Source of the DNA: Argopecten irradians
Taxonomy: Eukaryota; Mollusca; Bivalvia; Pectinida; Pectinidae
DNA length: 64,000 nt
Direction of reading: 5' to 3'
Assembly (NCBI RefSeq): GCF_041381155.1
Contig: NC_091135.1
Span: 8,609,620 to 8,673,619 of the forward strand
Shown in pieces: positions 24,317-38,253 of this stretch (the stretch's first letter is position 1; each line of letters opens with the position of its first letter). The position numbers and the translations under genes were made by a program. The notes beneath the pieces are model-generated. The model saw only the letters and a list, made by a program, of their open reading frames with translations, did no database searches and was not told the DNA's origin.

Positions 24317-25755
24317 TAATAAAATATGATTTATGACTTACAAGATTACCATCAATAATTTATGGAACGGTTTCAAAATAAAATGATATAAAATCATGAC
24401 AAAGCGGGAACTCCCGTGGTAATTTCAGTTTAGAAATGAACTTTATATCAAACAGAGAGTTCACGACCGATAAAATGCCAATGGACTGGTCTTCCTGAAA
24501 GATGCTGACTGTGTAATCATAATACAAAAAATTATCTCGGACGTATATTTGAACAACCATGAAACATAAAATGAGATTAAGTTAACTACTCTTACACAGA
24601 ACTATATGAAATTGGAATGGCCACCCGAAAAAAATATACATTTTCCTTAAACAATGTAAGAGAGATATATGTGCGTGTTATGCGAGTGGGGTGTAATGGT
24701 CTATGACATTACGATGGCGTTGTATAAATGATTTTAAACAGTGAGAACGGGATGTATTTTTGGCGGAACACCCTTGTTCATTTACGTTAATGTATGTGTA
24801 GAAACAGTGGAACTACAATTTTCATCTTCAATTTAAAATACACTTCATATACCAATTTGTGTATTTACTACTTATTACTGGTGATGCGCTTTGGCGTTTG
24901 TGTTTTTTTAAATATCTATTTCATTCATAGTGTATATATATATGCAATTGTGTTTAAGTTTACGTGTTTTTCTAATTTATTCTGATATACGTGTATATAT
25001 AGATATGTTTCTAATATTGACAAGGCGACAAAGTCTTATGCAACTTCACATTTTCTGGAAATGACGTTATAATCATTATGATGGTTTAATGTGAGTTTAA
25101 TCCTCGATTAACGTTTTTGATAGACATTTGAACAACCGGTTCCTGGTTGAGTTGTATGTCAAATAATTTTGATATTTACAGTAATGATTATTTACCTTTA
25201 CCAATTTCACGTATACACTCAATGTTGAAGTATCAATTTGTATAAAAAAATACTTTATATAAAGGTACATACAAGAATGTATTTCAATGACAAAGAACAT
25301 GTTCTTCTGTCTATCTAAATATTGCTTCATGTTACTGTATTATGTTGTCAATAGTGTGTCACAAACAGTGTTATTGGCATGAAAGTCAAAGACAATTGCA
25401 TTCGCCTCACATCAACATTCCAACACGATGCAACAACAGCATAAAACTCTGTATTCATTACCCCTTTCTCCAGCAACAGTGATACTTCAAGCTACCGAAT
25501 TTTTATTCGAATATTTACAGGTGGTTAAGAATTTTATATAATTTATCAAGTGATTGCATTAGAGTTGAAATGCGTAATGCATCACGGAATGTATCCGATG
25601 TATGTGGGGCGAGATAGGATTAATGCATAAGGTCAGGTGGAGAACATATATGTATTTGTTAAATGTATCAAATACAAACATAGGTAAAAGGAGATAATAT
25701 AGTATTGTATTCCATCACAGATGTTTTCTTATCTATAGGAGTGCTTTGACCTTTT

Positions 25756-25843
25756 TGACATATATGTCATGGATACCGACTTCTATATAAACTGGACAGT
25801 CGATCCTCTCGATCTAAACGCCTGCTAGTCACATAGGTCAGAG
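25756..25843 (+). promoter_or_regulatory. Core promoter and non-coding first exon of peptide gene copy 2
   Basis: Same layout as copy 1: palindrome TGACATATATGTCA at 25756-25769, TATATAAA at 25784-25791, and first-exon donor CAGAG before GTAAGC at 25843/25844. Confidence 0.6.
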
Positions 25844-26656
25844 GTAAGCTTACATGTGCTTTTTAAATTTCGTTTTCTGTTCTATATGTTAAAGTTTTGC
25901 ATTTTAACTCACCATGTATTTGTCTCGAAATTTTGATCTGTTAGATTATAGACATAGAATGATTGATTGACTTCATTTCAAATTTTCTTTACGCTGTTGG
26001 TGTCTTCGTCTAACCGATCAATCTTTTGAATAATCCCACACTTTATGTCATGTGATTTAATCCAGACAAAAGTAAATTCAGCAATTAAATACATTGTGCT
26101 GTCTTACTTTGGGGTTTTGGTGGATAGAGGAACATTCAAAAGTATAATGCGATGTTTTTTATGTACCAAACGAAAAGATTCTATTTCCATTTGTCTTATG
26201 TTTCTCTTCTTGCATTTGACATTTCGATTATTCACGTATTTACTTTGATTTCGTATATTTAATATTATCTCTTAAGACTTATACTCATAATTTGAGATTG
26301 AATCCTTGCATTGACCTATTTCTTCATTTTCAATATTTAATATTTACTTATTTATCTTTTTAGCATCTATGTATTCCTCTTGTTCATGTCTCAATAGGAA
26401 CAATTGTATATCAGTATATAAGGATAGATATTACCACATGAGAATGATGAAATGGTTTGAATGTGTTTTCTACACCCAATACAACCAAATCGTAACATAG
26501 AATCTTTGAAATAAGAAAAACAATCGCTGAAACGACAATATACAAATGTGTTTTCTAAACATACACTTTACATAGACATAAATGCGGTTCATTGTTTTAT
26601 TCAGATTTAATTACACCATGTTTCTGTATTATAGCCTGTTCACTCTACCCAACATC

Positions 26657-27574
26657 ATGAAATTCGCACTTTTCCTCGTTATTGCATTACCTTTGGTAAT
26701 GTCAGCACCCAATAAGAAGGCTTTTGATTTCGGCTCAAACCCGTTCATAAACAGTCTGCGTGAGTATTAAAACCTATATATATATATTTGTGTACCCTAC
26801 TATCTCTTCATTTCTCAGAAACATTTGCATTGTAACTGTTTTTGTTTATATCATATGTACCCTTTTATTTTGACCACGATAGTTTGCATCAGCTTACATC
26901 AAAGCAAATGCTAAATCAGTAGGTATCCGGCTAAATTAAAGCCAATTGTTTATGTACGAAAGTCTATCATAAAATGTTCTTTTGTAACGAATTACAACAT
27001 TTTACTATTTTATTTTAAGGAACAGCTGATTCTACGACCGTCAATAAGATGCTTATGTATATATAAATATTGATTACTCTAACATATTGCTTTTTAGTGG
27101 ACGTCTTCCATGCTGACGAGCTCAAACAGCTGGTTACAGACTTGATTGATAATCTTGGATCTAATGCTAGGTTGAACGAATGTCAGTCAAAGTGTAACGG
27201 TTTGGTAGACACCCAGTTTTCTGCTGGGACTGTCAACACACTGTCTCACAGCGCTTGTCCTTTAGCTTGCCATTCGTAAGTAGCCATTTAGAAAATTAAA
27301 GAATAAAGATAGCCTTGATTTCTTTTACATCTTTTGTACATTTGTTTGTACACATGTACTGTTAATAAAAAACAGTTTTTGATTTGAAGGTTTTTTTTTT
27401 ATAAACCATCAATCTAGTTTGAATGAATATGAATGAAAACGTTTATAAAGAATGGTAGTTTTGTATCAATGATATTTATTTCTCTGAAAGGTTTATCTAT
27501 ATATTTGTAGGCTTCAGGAGTTGGCGCACTTTTTCCATGTCAAACCAACAACTACTGCTGCTCCAGCCGTGTAA
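26657..27574 (+). CDS. Secreted four-cysteine peptide, copy 2 (114 aa)
   Basis: Coding exons 26657-26759, 27098-27275 and 27511-27574; the acceptor for the first coding exon gives an exon start at 26635. The protein matches copy 1 except one visible change, Val to Ile in the helix-prone part of the middle exon (LVTDLIDNLG). Signal peptide, PNKK site, both CX3C motifs and the Thr/Ala/Pro tail are intact, as are all splice sites. Introns are as similar as exons, so the duplication is recent or is an allelic copy placed in tandem by the assembler. Function unknown. Confidence 0.83.
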
Positions 27575-27987
27575 ACTTTCCCGATGGACTTTGTGTAGAA
27601 TAGCGATGATCGGAATAAAATAAAATAACCAGATGAAATAGCATTATTCTTGTTTCTTTCCGACTTCTCATCAATAGTTCTGGTTTCCGCCATATTTACT
27701 ATCGACTGATACAACAACTTAATTTATATTTCCCTTGAACCACTGTAAACATCTTCAGAATTGGATATAAAAAGGATGTTGTGTTCTACTGAGAAAAACA
27801 ATCAGGATTAGCTTATAAAATATTATGGTTGTCTTACATGGTACATATTGAAATTTGTGCGGGATATACGACCGTAAAATAGTTAAATTGATCACAGCAA
27901 TTATATCTTTTACATGGATAACAGAAGGATACTGTCCATTGTGTAGTGTCAGTATAGAAAGGCCATGTTAAGTCAGTCACTCCTTGC

Positions 27988-28438
27988 TGAACCAACTAAA
28001 TAATTTTCCATAGACCCCAATATTAAAGTTTGTTAAAGTTTTTTATGTATTATTAAAGCAACTGAATATTAGTTAGCTACTGTGTTCTATAATTAAAGTC
28101 TAGGTTCTCAGACAACACTAGATAGAAAAAAGTTTGGGTCCTTCAGCTCAAATTCCAACCAGGGTAGCCATTTTGAAATAAGGTGCATTTTGCACTGAAG
28201 ATCCTGAAATGCTAATGTTTGTACCTATCCATTATCAAAATTTTGAACCTTAATTTCAATTTGGATTTCCAAATTCATATTTTTGTTATCCAGGAATAAT
28301 TACCTGTCAGAAAACATTTTTAATTTTGAAATTTATAGTTAACAAGCCAATAAGGGACCGGGTAAAATTTCTATTCTTGGCGCAATCTTGTATACACAGG
28401 GACGTTTCGAAGGTCTTTATTCGTTTACTTGGTTGTTC
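27988..28438. mobile_element. TA-type MITE, older copy (duplication 2)
   Basis: Counterpart of 18378-18828 at an offset of 9610 bp, nearly identical. Confidence 0.75.
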
Positions 28439-28949
28439 CATGAAGGGAAAGGTTGATCGCCATGGTGACCATGTGCTAACCATCAGTATTAAACTCTTTT
28501 GTCAATATATATTCAAGATGAGTAACTCGATTGGTCTGATAAATCATCCAATTTTTGTGTAAAAGAGTTTGTGAAATAACGGTTGAAGTTTTGCGGCTGA
28601 CATTAGTCTCGATTGAATGACAGATAACGTGTCTTTAATGTGCCATATAGTTCACCATATACCGTAATGTAGAATTGTTGGAATATTCAATGAAACATCG
28701 AGAAATTGTTTTTGGTTTGTCGGGCACTCATTTGTAAGGTGCATAACACGACATGACTCTAGTGGAAAACTTCACTACGAGTAGATGTCAACGCCAGTCC
28801 TTCCAGAATCAGATTAAATGCCAACAAAGTAATACAATTGAACATACGCAGATTTAAAGCAAATTCAAAACAAATATTATAAATTCTTATTGAAACATCG
28901 AACCCACTCATATTTGACTTACAAGAAATTATGTGAAAAGAAACCACCA

Positions 28950-29790
28950 ATCTCCGACAATTCACAGTCTACAATAATAGTCCAACAACTTGAGGTAGGG
29001 CATTAGATGCTAAATCGGCGGGCGTACATACACACGTCCCTAATATACACATACAACTCAATACCACAATACAGGTTGTTGCCATTAGTGCAACTCTTCA
29101 CAGACGATTCATTGTCTGTTCTATTTATCTACCTTTAAATAACATTTTGTTGTGATGTACAAAACAACATTGTATCGGATCTTCCAGTGCCGTTCATCTT
29201 TATGAGCGACTACAATGGATACAACAGTTTCTGGGGTTCACCGATCACTGACGATATATGTAGACGCATTGAAAAGTTCATTTATAAAATCAACTTAAGT
29301 CTGTTCATCGCCTCTGCCCCATCCTGCCTCTGGTTCGCTTACTCAACTTGACCTAACGTTGTGCCACTCAGTACTAGATAATAATTGGAGGGTCAACAAT
29401 GATTATGTGGAAGCTAGTATGTGGGTTCTATTCCAACACTTACGCGCCAAACAGTTCATCGATGAGATGATAAATTTAAGAAACCCTTTAGTTATGACCC
29501 GATAAAAATCTTCACAAGTGCGCTTATTTCAATCACAACAAACAAGTATTCTTAAATCCGTTCAAAAACATGAAAATTTTCATTAGGGCTGCCAGAACTG
29601 CTTGAATGCCTCGGGAAATTAAACGTTTCAACAGCTGGCCCAGATGATATTCCCTACTAGTACTTAGACAATTATCAGAATCACGATGCCTTTTAAATAT
29701 ATTCAAACAAATTTATGGAAAGGGTCAATCATTATACCTATTCTGTAGCCTGGGAAGGATGCTAACTGTAACTTCCTATTTCGCTCACGT
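28950..29790 (+). mobile_element. Decayed LINE (Jockey-like), duplication 2 copy
   Basis: Counterpart of the copy at 19340-20175, with the same decayed endonuclease (MSDYNGYN) and RT-entry words. It carries the same stops, so it decayed before the duplication. Confidence 0.63.
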
Positions 29791-31189
29791 CTTAACTTTT
29801 CTAAGAATATATTCTATGAAGCGCGTTAGTACCGCATTTTGAATATATTCTTAGAGCATGGTTAACACAAAAGGGAAATCGAATCCCTTTATTTACACTC
29901 ACGCGACTTTTTATCTATATTTTATACAATATACTCGTCATTTGAAAGTGTCGTAATTATTCAATAAAAATCGGTCATAAGTGGGAGGAGCTTACTCAAT
30001 TGAACAGCCAATGGGGACTCTTCACATACGGTCGAATTATTCATCTGCGACGACAAAAAGTGTATTTTAGTGTGAAATAAACATGAAAAAAATAAAACTT
30101 TCAGAGATAATTTCATTTAATCAGATTATACATTCAAATACGTATTAATTTTTAGTAACAGTAACATATAGCGTAATTACATAAAATATAAATTACTCGA
30201 CCACATATGTAAGCTCGTTAATCGTTGTGCAGCAAGGCGAATCTGACTGTTTTACAGTCACTGAAATTTACCAAGTTGACGTTGAAGGTTCACCCGAGGA
30301 ACAAGCTGTTGGTCAAAACACTTGAGTTTCACTAGTTTAGGTGTGCTTCGAGAATGTCGTGTGATTATCTACAGTAGTATCAACGTTTTATTTACCGATT
30401 AATGGAACAACTTTAATCATTAAATTCGCAAAAGTCAAGAGGTAATGTTTATAACTGACCTCTGTCAGAGGGCCTCACATCGATCCCCCCAAAAGTCAGA
30501 GGAAGAAGACTACAGAGATCATGTTTACATTTGACATCCATCATTTTGGACAAAAATGAAAGTATTGCATCTTGGGATATTTTTTCCGTTTCTTTATTAC
30601 AATTGTTAATTTTTTTTTTTAAGTTTACATTTTTTTTTCGGAAATTATATGAAAAACAACACCTACGTGTATTATCCATCAAAATGTAAACAATGCCATG
30701 TGTTTCTTACAAAAGTAGTCCCTATATGTGGTATAAAACATTTTCATACGCAAGTTCAAAGATCAATGTTTCCATGCAAATACATGTATTGGTAAACAAA
30801 TATGTTCAGTATTGTATAGTGTCCAAGAACAGCAAGATATTTGCCTGCAGCTCGGCTCGCAGTTCCTATCTACAGATTCTTGACTATATAAGGGTCCAAG
30901 GGTTCAATCTTGTTTCTGTACCCGGAGCTTTTCGAACAACCCTCATGAAGATGACGAGACATATCTAGATGATCGACGGAAGAAAATAACATTACAGTTT
31001 ACTGATACAAGACCACACTCAATCAATTTGATACAAATTTGAAACTATCATGCACTGATATATAGCCTTTAATTCAACCATTGTCAATATATGTGGTCAA
31101 AATATAAACCTTTTTTTTTAAATAAATCCTATACTTAAACCTCATTTGTCCAGTCTAAGAGATCGTAGTGAGGAAGTTGTCCTTTCTCA

Positions 31190-32118
31190 TCTGGTCCTAC
31201 CGTTCTTAATGTTTTAAAATCATTTATACAACGCCGTCGTAATGTCATAGACCACCACAACCCACTCGCATAGCATATATATATCTATTATAAGAGAAAT
31301 GTATACTTTTTGGATTCTACCAAACGCATACATGCATGTAGCCGCGGGGAAACCATAAGAGGCTGTATAATTTGACGGTTAACCGTATTGTTTAATTTTG
31401 CATCAATATGAAATTTATTTTACAAATACATGCTTGTATATTTCTTTTCGTTGACTACTAGAAACAAGAATAATACTATTTGACTCCGCTTATTGCATTA
31501 TAAACAGTGTGACGTCATATCTAGGATAATTACGTCAGTTAGGTAAATATTAACGTCATTAGTGAATGTAAACTCAAGATATAATATACTGGCATTTGCA
31601 CATTGGTAAAATATGATTATTCACGAAGTGACCTTCACTGTCAGTTACATATGCAGTTAATAGTCTTGTCGAATCATTAACATTCAGGATATTAGGACAC
31701 GATCTGAATTTGCATAAGCTACAATTTTAAGAACTCAAACTGCAAAATTGACAAAATAAAATACTTATATGTGTTTCCATATTACACTTATTCTCTAACA
31801 GTATTGTACTGGCAAAAGGTATGGATAGCGGGTAAACTTAGAAATCCTCATGGACCATTTTGGATATACATACAGACACACATACAAGGTTTGTTAGAAA
31901 AACCTTGAAGTGAAAATACTGTTGTATATAATCTATTTGGTTCTTCATAGCTTTATCAATCCAAATCGTTACATATGCTAACTACCATGGGCATGAAATA
32001 ATGTTGTTTTTAAATCACTAATTCATAAAAGGTTTTCAATATCACATATTGTTTTCAAACGCCATTTTTAATTTTTGTGATACATTTAATTAAAAAAATC
32101 GAAATATTATATGGTGCT
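31190..32118 (-). repeat. Inverted-arm segment in duplication 2
   Basis: Equivalent of 21580-22505 and reverse complement of part of 13808-15130. It ends where the MITE at 32125 begins. Confidence 0.72.
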
Positions 32119-32124
32119 TTAATA

Positions 32125-32603
32125 GAGAGCAACCAACTAAATGATTTTACATAGACCACAGTGTTAAACTTTGTTAAAGTTTTGTACTTTATTATTAAAA
32201 CAAAGAATTATGTAGTTAAGTATTGTTGTTCTATAATAAAATTTCTCGGTTCTCATATAACGACTAGATAGAAAAAAAAGTTTGGGTCCTTCTAGCTCAA
32301 ACTCCAACCAGGGTAGCACTTTATTGAAATCAGCAAGCGCATTTTTGCACTAAATATTCCGGAAATTCTAAGTTTTTTTACCTATTCATATTATCAAAAT
32401 TGATATTTTGAACACTAAATCTCAATATGAAATTCAATTGAATATAAGTTTTCCTAGGAATATATTACCTGTCAGAAAACATTTTTACTTTTGAATCATG
32501 ATTAGCAGACCATCAGCGGCCGGGTTTAAAATTCAATCCTGGGGCTCAATCTTGTATACACAGGGCCATTTCGAAGGTCTTATTTTTATTTAGTTGGTTA
32601 ACC
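32125..32603. mobile_element. TA-type MITE, full length but with many small insertions
   Basis: It starts GAGAGCAACCAACTAA after TA and ends TTTAGTTGGTTAACC. Compared with 23849-24316 it shows frequent one- or two-base additions and losses, unlike the clean neighbouring sequence. Confidence 0.7.
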
Positions 32604-33816
32604 TAAAGCAGAAATTAAAATTCTAATACTCACCTATGATGAAAAGTGTATTTTTCGGCCTGTATGTCAAATCTGTAAATATTAACTTAAAGCGGTCATT
32701 TGGTTTGTCTCATGGACAGGGCTTCACCGATCGGGACAGTCCACCAGCTCGGAGTAATTCCTGGGAAACATGAAAAGGATGAACTTACACACACACTGTG
32801 TTGATTTAATTGCAAATTATGTATTAAATATTGAAATAGTATTAATGTTGATTTCGTGAATGTATTAGTTACATGAGTAAACTATACAGAATATAAAGAA
32901 AAAATATGAAAAGTCACCAGCCAAGGGGAGATAATCCATTACATCAAACAGGACCCCGATAATATAGAAAAATAGTCAAGAATTTGGAAAGAAACAATGA
33001 TATACCAAAACCTTTTACATATTCAAAATTTACCCGGGACATGGTTCCAGAGCTCTTTCTGTTTAAAAATAAAACAAATTAAACAAAGTTCAAACCTGTT
33101 AATGTGCACGTAATGATGGCATGTCTTTGTCTAAAATCCAAGACAGAATCCCCCAACACCCCTCCCTGAATCACCAATGATACCTGGCATTAAAGGAAAA
33201 AAATTACAAAATGGTACATCCCCATAACATAAAACATTATGTAAAATACTAATGCCTAATTGTCTCCCCTTAATCAGTTACCAAAGTTCAATTATGTACC
33301 TAAGCAGTCCCCCCACTTATGTTTCTAAATACCACACCCCAAACTAGACATTATTATAGGCATGTAATTTTCTCCCCTTAATGTTACCAATTTCAAATGT
33401 ATAAGCTGTAACTTATGTTTTATATACCTTTAGTATGCTCTCGGCACTCCAATATGGCAGAGATGACTGACCCCCCCAATTTCTTGTATTTGACCGCTAA
33501 TTCCTGGTTCACCTAAACTGGAACATGCATACAGTTCTGTGAACTAAATTCTGACAACTGAGGAGACCCATGCACCGCGCACACCATGTGATCGTACCCA
33601 TCTGATGTTAAACGTACACATGTCACTCGTTTACAGCCGTGCTAATTACCTGAATCTACGTTATATGTACCATTAACTTACTGGCCAATTCTAAATAAAC
33701 TGCATGCATAGTCACAGTGACACATATTATTCTAAAACTTGGCGACTTACCTTTGTATCCATGGACTCACTCGGCTCCAGTGACTGACTCTTATACTTCC
33801 GGTTGCGTTCGCTATA

Positions 33817-34281
33817 GAGAGCAACCAACTAAATGATTTTACATAGACCACAGTGTTAAACTTTGTTAAAGTTTTGTACTGTATTATTAAAACAAAGAAA
33901 TATTAGTTAGGTATTGTGTTCTATAATTAAAGTCTAGGTTCTCATATAACACTAGATAGAAAAAAAAAGTTTGGGTCCTTCTGCTCAAACTCCAACCAGG
34001 GTAGCTTTATTGAAATCAGGCGCATTTTGCACTAAAATATCCGGAAATTCTAATGTTTTTACCTATTCATTATCAAAATTGATATTTTGAACCTAAATCT
34101 CAATATGAATTTCCAAATTGATATTATGGTTATCTAGGAATAATTACCTGTCAGAAAACATTTTTTACTTTTGAAATTCATAATTAGCCAGCCAATCAGC
34201 GGCCGGGTTAAAATTCTATCCTGGGCTCAATCTTGTATATACACAGGGGCCATTTCGAAGGTCTTTTTTTTATTTAGTTGA
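33817..34281. mobile_element. TA-type MITE, counterpart of 23849-24316
   Basis: The left end is intact after TA (GAGAGCAACCAACTAAAT). The right end is frayed (TTTAGTTGATTACC) and runs directly into inverted-arm sequence. Confidence 0.72.
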
Positions 34282-36902
34282 TTACCATCAATAATTTTGA
34301 TCCTATATAGCGGGAACTTCCCGTGGTAATTTCAGTTTAGAAATGAACTTTATATCAAACAGAAGAGTTCACGACCGATAAAATGCAAGGGACTGTCTTC
34401 CTGAAAGATGCTGACTGTGTAATCATAATACAGAAAAATATCTCGACGTATATTTGATGCCAACCATGAAACATAAAATGAAGATTAAGTAACTACATAA
34501 ACACAGAAAAACTAATAATGAAATTGGAATGGCCACCCGAAAAAATTTATAACTAGTTCCTTAAATACAAATAAGAAGATATATATGTTCCAGTTTATAG
34601 CGAGTTTGTAATTGTCTATGACAATACGATGCGCGTTGTATAAATGATTTTAAACAGTAACGGGGATGTATTTTTGATCACCCTTGTTTTCATTTTACGT
34701 TAATGTGTAGAAACAGTGGTGGTAACGAACATATTTTCATCTTCAATTTAAAAATACACTTAATATACCAATGTTGTGTATATTACTACTTTATTATCTG
34801 GTGATTGCGCCTTTGGCGTTTGTGTTTTTTTTTTTGAAATATATCATATTCTCTTTTCAATATGTGTTAAATATATAACTCAGCTCAATGTGTTATAAGG
34901 GAAGTTTTAGTGTTTTTTCTTATTTTTTATTCTTCGTAGTTATAAGTCTTGTATATTAGTTTTTGATATGTTTTCTCCTAATATTGACTGTATGCGGTCA
35001 ATGTATTATGCTACGTATTCTATTTATCGCGATTAATGTCGTTATAATCATTTTGTATGGATTATAAATGAGACTGTTGTCAATCCTCGAAATATTAAAT
35101 ATACGTATAGATAAGACATCTGTTTGAACATCAACACACGGGTTCCTGCGTTGAGTTGTAACTGTCAAAATAATTATTGAAATTAACTGTAATGAGATTA
35201 TTTACCTATTAACATAATTTCAGATTTAACACTCAATGTTGACAGTATCAATTGGTAAAACAAAAATTAATTTATATAACAGGTACTTACAAGAAGGAAT
35301 TTTCAAATGACAAAGAACTTTATGTTCTTCTGTCTATTAAAATATTTGCTTCATGTTTTTATGTTTAATTGTGTACACAATCTAGTGTGTTCACAAACAG
35401 TGTGAATGGCATATTATGTGACAATTGTTGTCAAGACTAATTGCACATTCGCTCTTCACAATCAACATTTACCAACTACGATTGAAACAATCAGAATAAA
35501 TAACCGCTGTATTCAATACAACCTGTCTCCGGCCAACAGTGTTACATCAAGGAGATACCGACATTTCTTTTCCTCGGATTTCATCTTACAGGGTGGTTAA
35601 AGGAAACATCTTCATATGATTTAATCAAGATTGATTTGCAATTGAGTTAGAAATTGCGTAATGCATCAGCGAAATGTATTCGATGTATGTATGATAAGAG
35701 TGGGCGGCTTATGACAGATCGCAATCAGAGCGTCAGTGGAGAACATATATGTATTGTTATTATGTGCGTTAAGGATTCAAATGTGTGGTAGGCAAGCACA
35801 CATATGCTATTTGTATTTAAAAGTAGGAACATATCAATCCATAGGTATAAAGGATGTTGTATAGTCAGCTCATTCCAATCGTAAAGATGTTGTACATTTC
35901 CATTTGGAGTGCTTTGACCTTTTGACTGGGCATTTATCGTTCATGGATATCCGAACTTTCTTATAAATCTGGACAGTGCGATCTCGTATCGATCTAATAC
36001 GCGCTGCTAGGCACTTAGGTCCAGAGGTTAAGCTTACATGTGCTTGGCATTTAAAAATTCGGTTTTCTGTTTCTACTATATGTTTAGTTCTTAGCGCTTA
36101 TTATTTAAAATGGTTCCTCTCATTGTATTTGTCTACGAAATTTTGATCATGATCAGATTATCAACACTAGAATGATGCATTGGCTACTTTCATTTCAAAA
36201 TTTTCTAATTAACGAACTTTTAAGTTGGAGTCATGTTATACATGTCATAACAGTAACAATCTTTCTTGAGATAATCCCACACTTCTATGTCCGCTGTGAT
36301 TAACCAGACAAAAGTCAAAATCAGCCATTAAATACGCATTGTGCTGTCTTACTTTGGGGTTTTGTGGTGGATAGAGGAACATTCAAAAGTATAATGCGAT
36401 GTTTTTTATGTACCAAACGAAAAGATTCTATTTCCATTTGTCTTATGTTTCTCTTCTTGCATTTGACATTTCGATTATTCACGTATTTACTTTGATTTCG
36501 TATATTTAATATTATCTCTTAAGACTTATACTCATAATTTGAGATTGAATCCTTGCATTGACCTATTTCTTCATTTTCAATATTTAATATTTACTTATTT
36601 ATCTTTTTAGCATCTATGTATTCCTCTTGTTCATGTCTCAATAGGAACAATTGTATATCAGTATATAAGGATAGATATTACCACATGAGAATGATGAAAT
36701 GGTTTGAATGTGTTTCTACACCCAATACAACCAAATCGTAACATAGAATCTTTGAAATAAGAAAAACAATCGCTGAAACGACAATATACAAATGTGTTTT
36801 CTAAACATACACTTTACATAGACATAAATGCGGTTCATTGTTTTATTCAGATTTAATTACACCATGTTTCTGTATTATAGCCTGTTCACTCTACCCAACA
36901 TC

Positions 36903-37826
36903 ATGAAATTCGCACTTTTCCTCGTTATTGCATTACCTTTGGTAATGTCAGCACCCAATAAGAAGGCTTTTGATTTCGGCTCAAACCCGTTCATAAACAG
37001 TCTGCGTGAGTATTAAAACCTATATATATATATTTGTGTACCCTACTATCTCTTCATTTCTCAGAAACATTTGCATTGTAACTGTTTTTGTTTATATCAT
37101 ATGTACCCTTTTATTTTGACCACGATAGTTTGCATCAGCTTACATCAAGCAAATGCTAAATCAGTAGGTATCCGGCTAAATTAAAGCCAATTGTTTATGT
37201 ACGAAAGTCTATCATAAAATGTTCTTTTGTAACGAATTACAACATTTTACTATTTTATTTTAAGGAACAGCTGATTCTACGAACACCGTCAATAAGATGC
37301 TTATGTATATATAAATATTGATTACTCTAACATATTGCTTTTTAGTGGACGTCTTCCATGCTGACGAGCTCAAACAGCTGGTTACAGACTTGATTGATAA
37401 TCTTGGATCTAATGCTAGGTTTGAACGAATGTCAGTCAAAGTGTAACGGTTTGGTAGACACACCAGTTTTCTGCTGGGACTGTCAACACACTGTCTCACA
37501 GCGCTTGTCCTTTAGCTTGCCATTCGTAAGTAGCCATTTAGAAAATTAAAGAATAAAGATAGCCTTGATTTCTTTTACATCTTTTGTACATTTGTTTGTA
37601 CACATGTTACTGTTAATAAAAAACAGTTTTTGATTTGAAGGTTTTTTTTTTATAAACCATCAATCTAGTTTGAATGAATATGAATGAAAACGTTTATAAA
37701 GAATGGTAGTTTTGTATCAATGATATTTATTTCTCTGAAAGGTTTATCTATATATTTGTAGGCTTCAGGAGTTGGCGCACTTTTTCCATGTTCAAACCAA
37801 CAACTACTGCTGCTCCAGCCGTGTAA
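36903..37826 (+). pseudogene. Secreted four-cysteine peptide, copy 3 (frame broken as assembled)
   Basis: Exon positions by homology: 36903-37005, 37346-37525 and 37762-37826. The signal-peptide exon is identical to the other copies. The middle exon has two one-base additions relative to copies 1 and 2 (near 37420 and 37461), which lose the frame across both CX3C motifs; the last exon has a third addition (near 37791). Splice sites are intact. The additions sit in a stretch with many others in non-coding sequence, so they may be sequencing or assembly errors rather than true mutation. The promoter region is also noisy: no clean TATATAAA or 14-bp palindrome, only TTATAAAT near 35961. Confidence 0.6.
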
Positions 37827-38253
37827 ACTTTCCCGATGGACTTTGTGTAGAATAGCGATGATCGGAATAAAATAAAATAAACCAGATGAAATAGCATTAT
37901 TCTTGTTTCTTTTCCGACTTCTCATCAATAGTTCTGGTTTCCGCCATATTTACTATCGACTGATACAACAACTTAATTTATATTTCCCTTGAACCACTGT
38001 AAACATCTTCAGAATTGGATATAAAAAGGATGTTGTGTTCATACTGAGAAAAAACAATCAGGATTAGCTTATAAAATATTATGGTTGTCTTACATGGTAC
38101 ATATTGAAATTTGTGCGGGATATACGACCGTAAAAATAGTTAAATTGATCGATCACAGCAATTGATATATCTTTTACATGGATACATTTACAAAGGATAC
38201 TGTCCATTGTGTAGTGTCAGTATAGAAAGGCCATGTTAAGTCAGTCACTCCTT

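Larger units (their letters stand above)
15018..24626 (+). repeat. Segmental duplication, copy 1 (9.6 kb)
   Basis: Nearly identical to 24627-34535 and, in part, to 34536-40170. The offset between the gene copies is 9608 bp. It contains the peptide gene, a TA-type MITE copy, a decayed LINE and the right inverted arm with its insertion. Copies 1 and 2 differ by only scattered bases over most of their length. Confidence 0.9.
21580..24626 (-). repeat. Right arm of the large inverted repeat, with an insertion
   Basis: 21580-22505 and 24318-24626 together are the reverse complement of 13808-15130. The ~1.8 kb between them (22506-24317) is foreign to the arm and consists of a partial MITE, a ~1.2-kb spacer and a full MITE. 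The outer end (24626) coincides with the junction to duplication copy 2. Confidence 0.72.
24627..34535 (+). repeat. Segmental duplication, copy 2 (~9.9 kb)
   Basis: It begins with sequence equivalent to 15018 of copy 1, so the tandem junction joins the outer end of the right arm to the inside of the left arm. Up to about 32100 it is almost identical to copy 1. From about 32120 to 33440 it carries many small insertions relative to its counterpart, then improves, then becomes noisy again after 34280. Confidence 0.88.
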
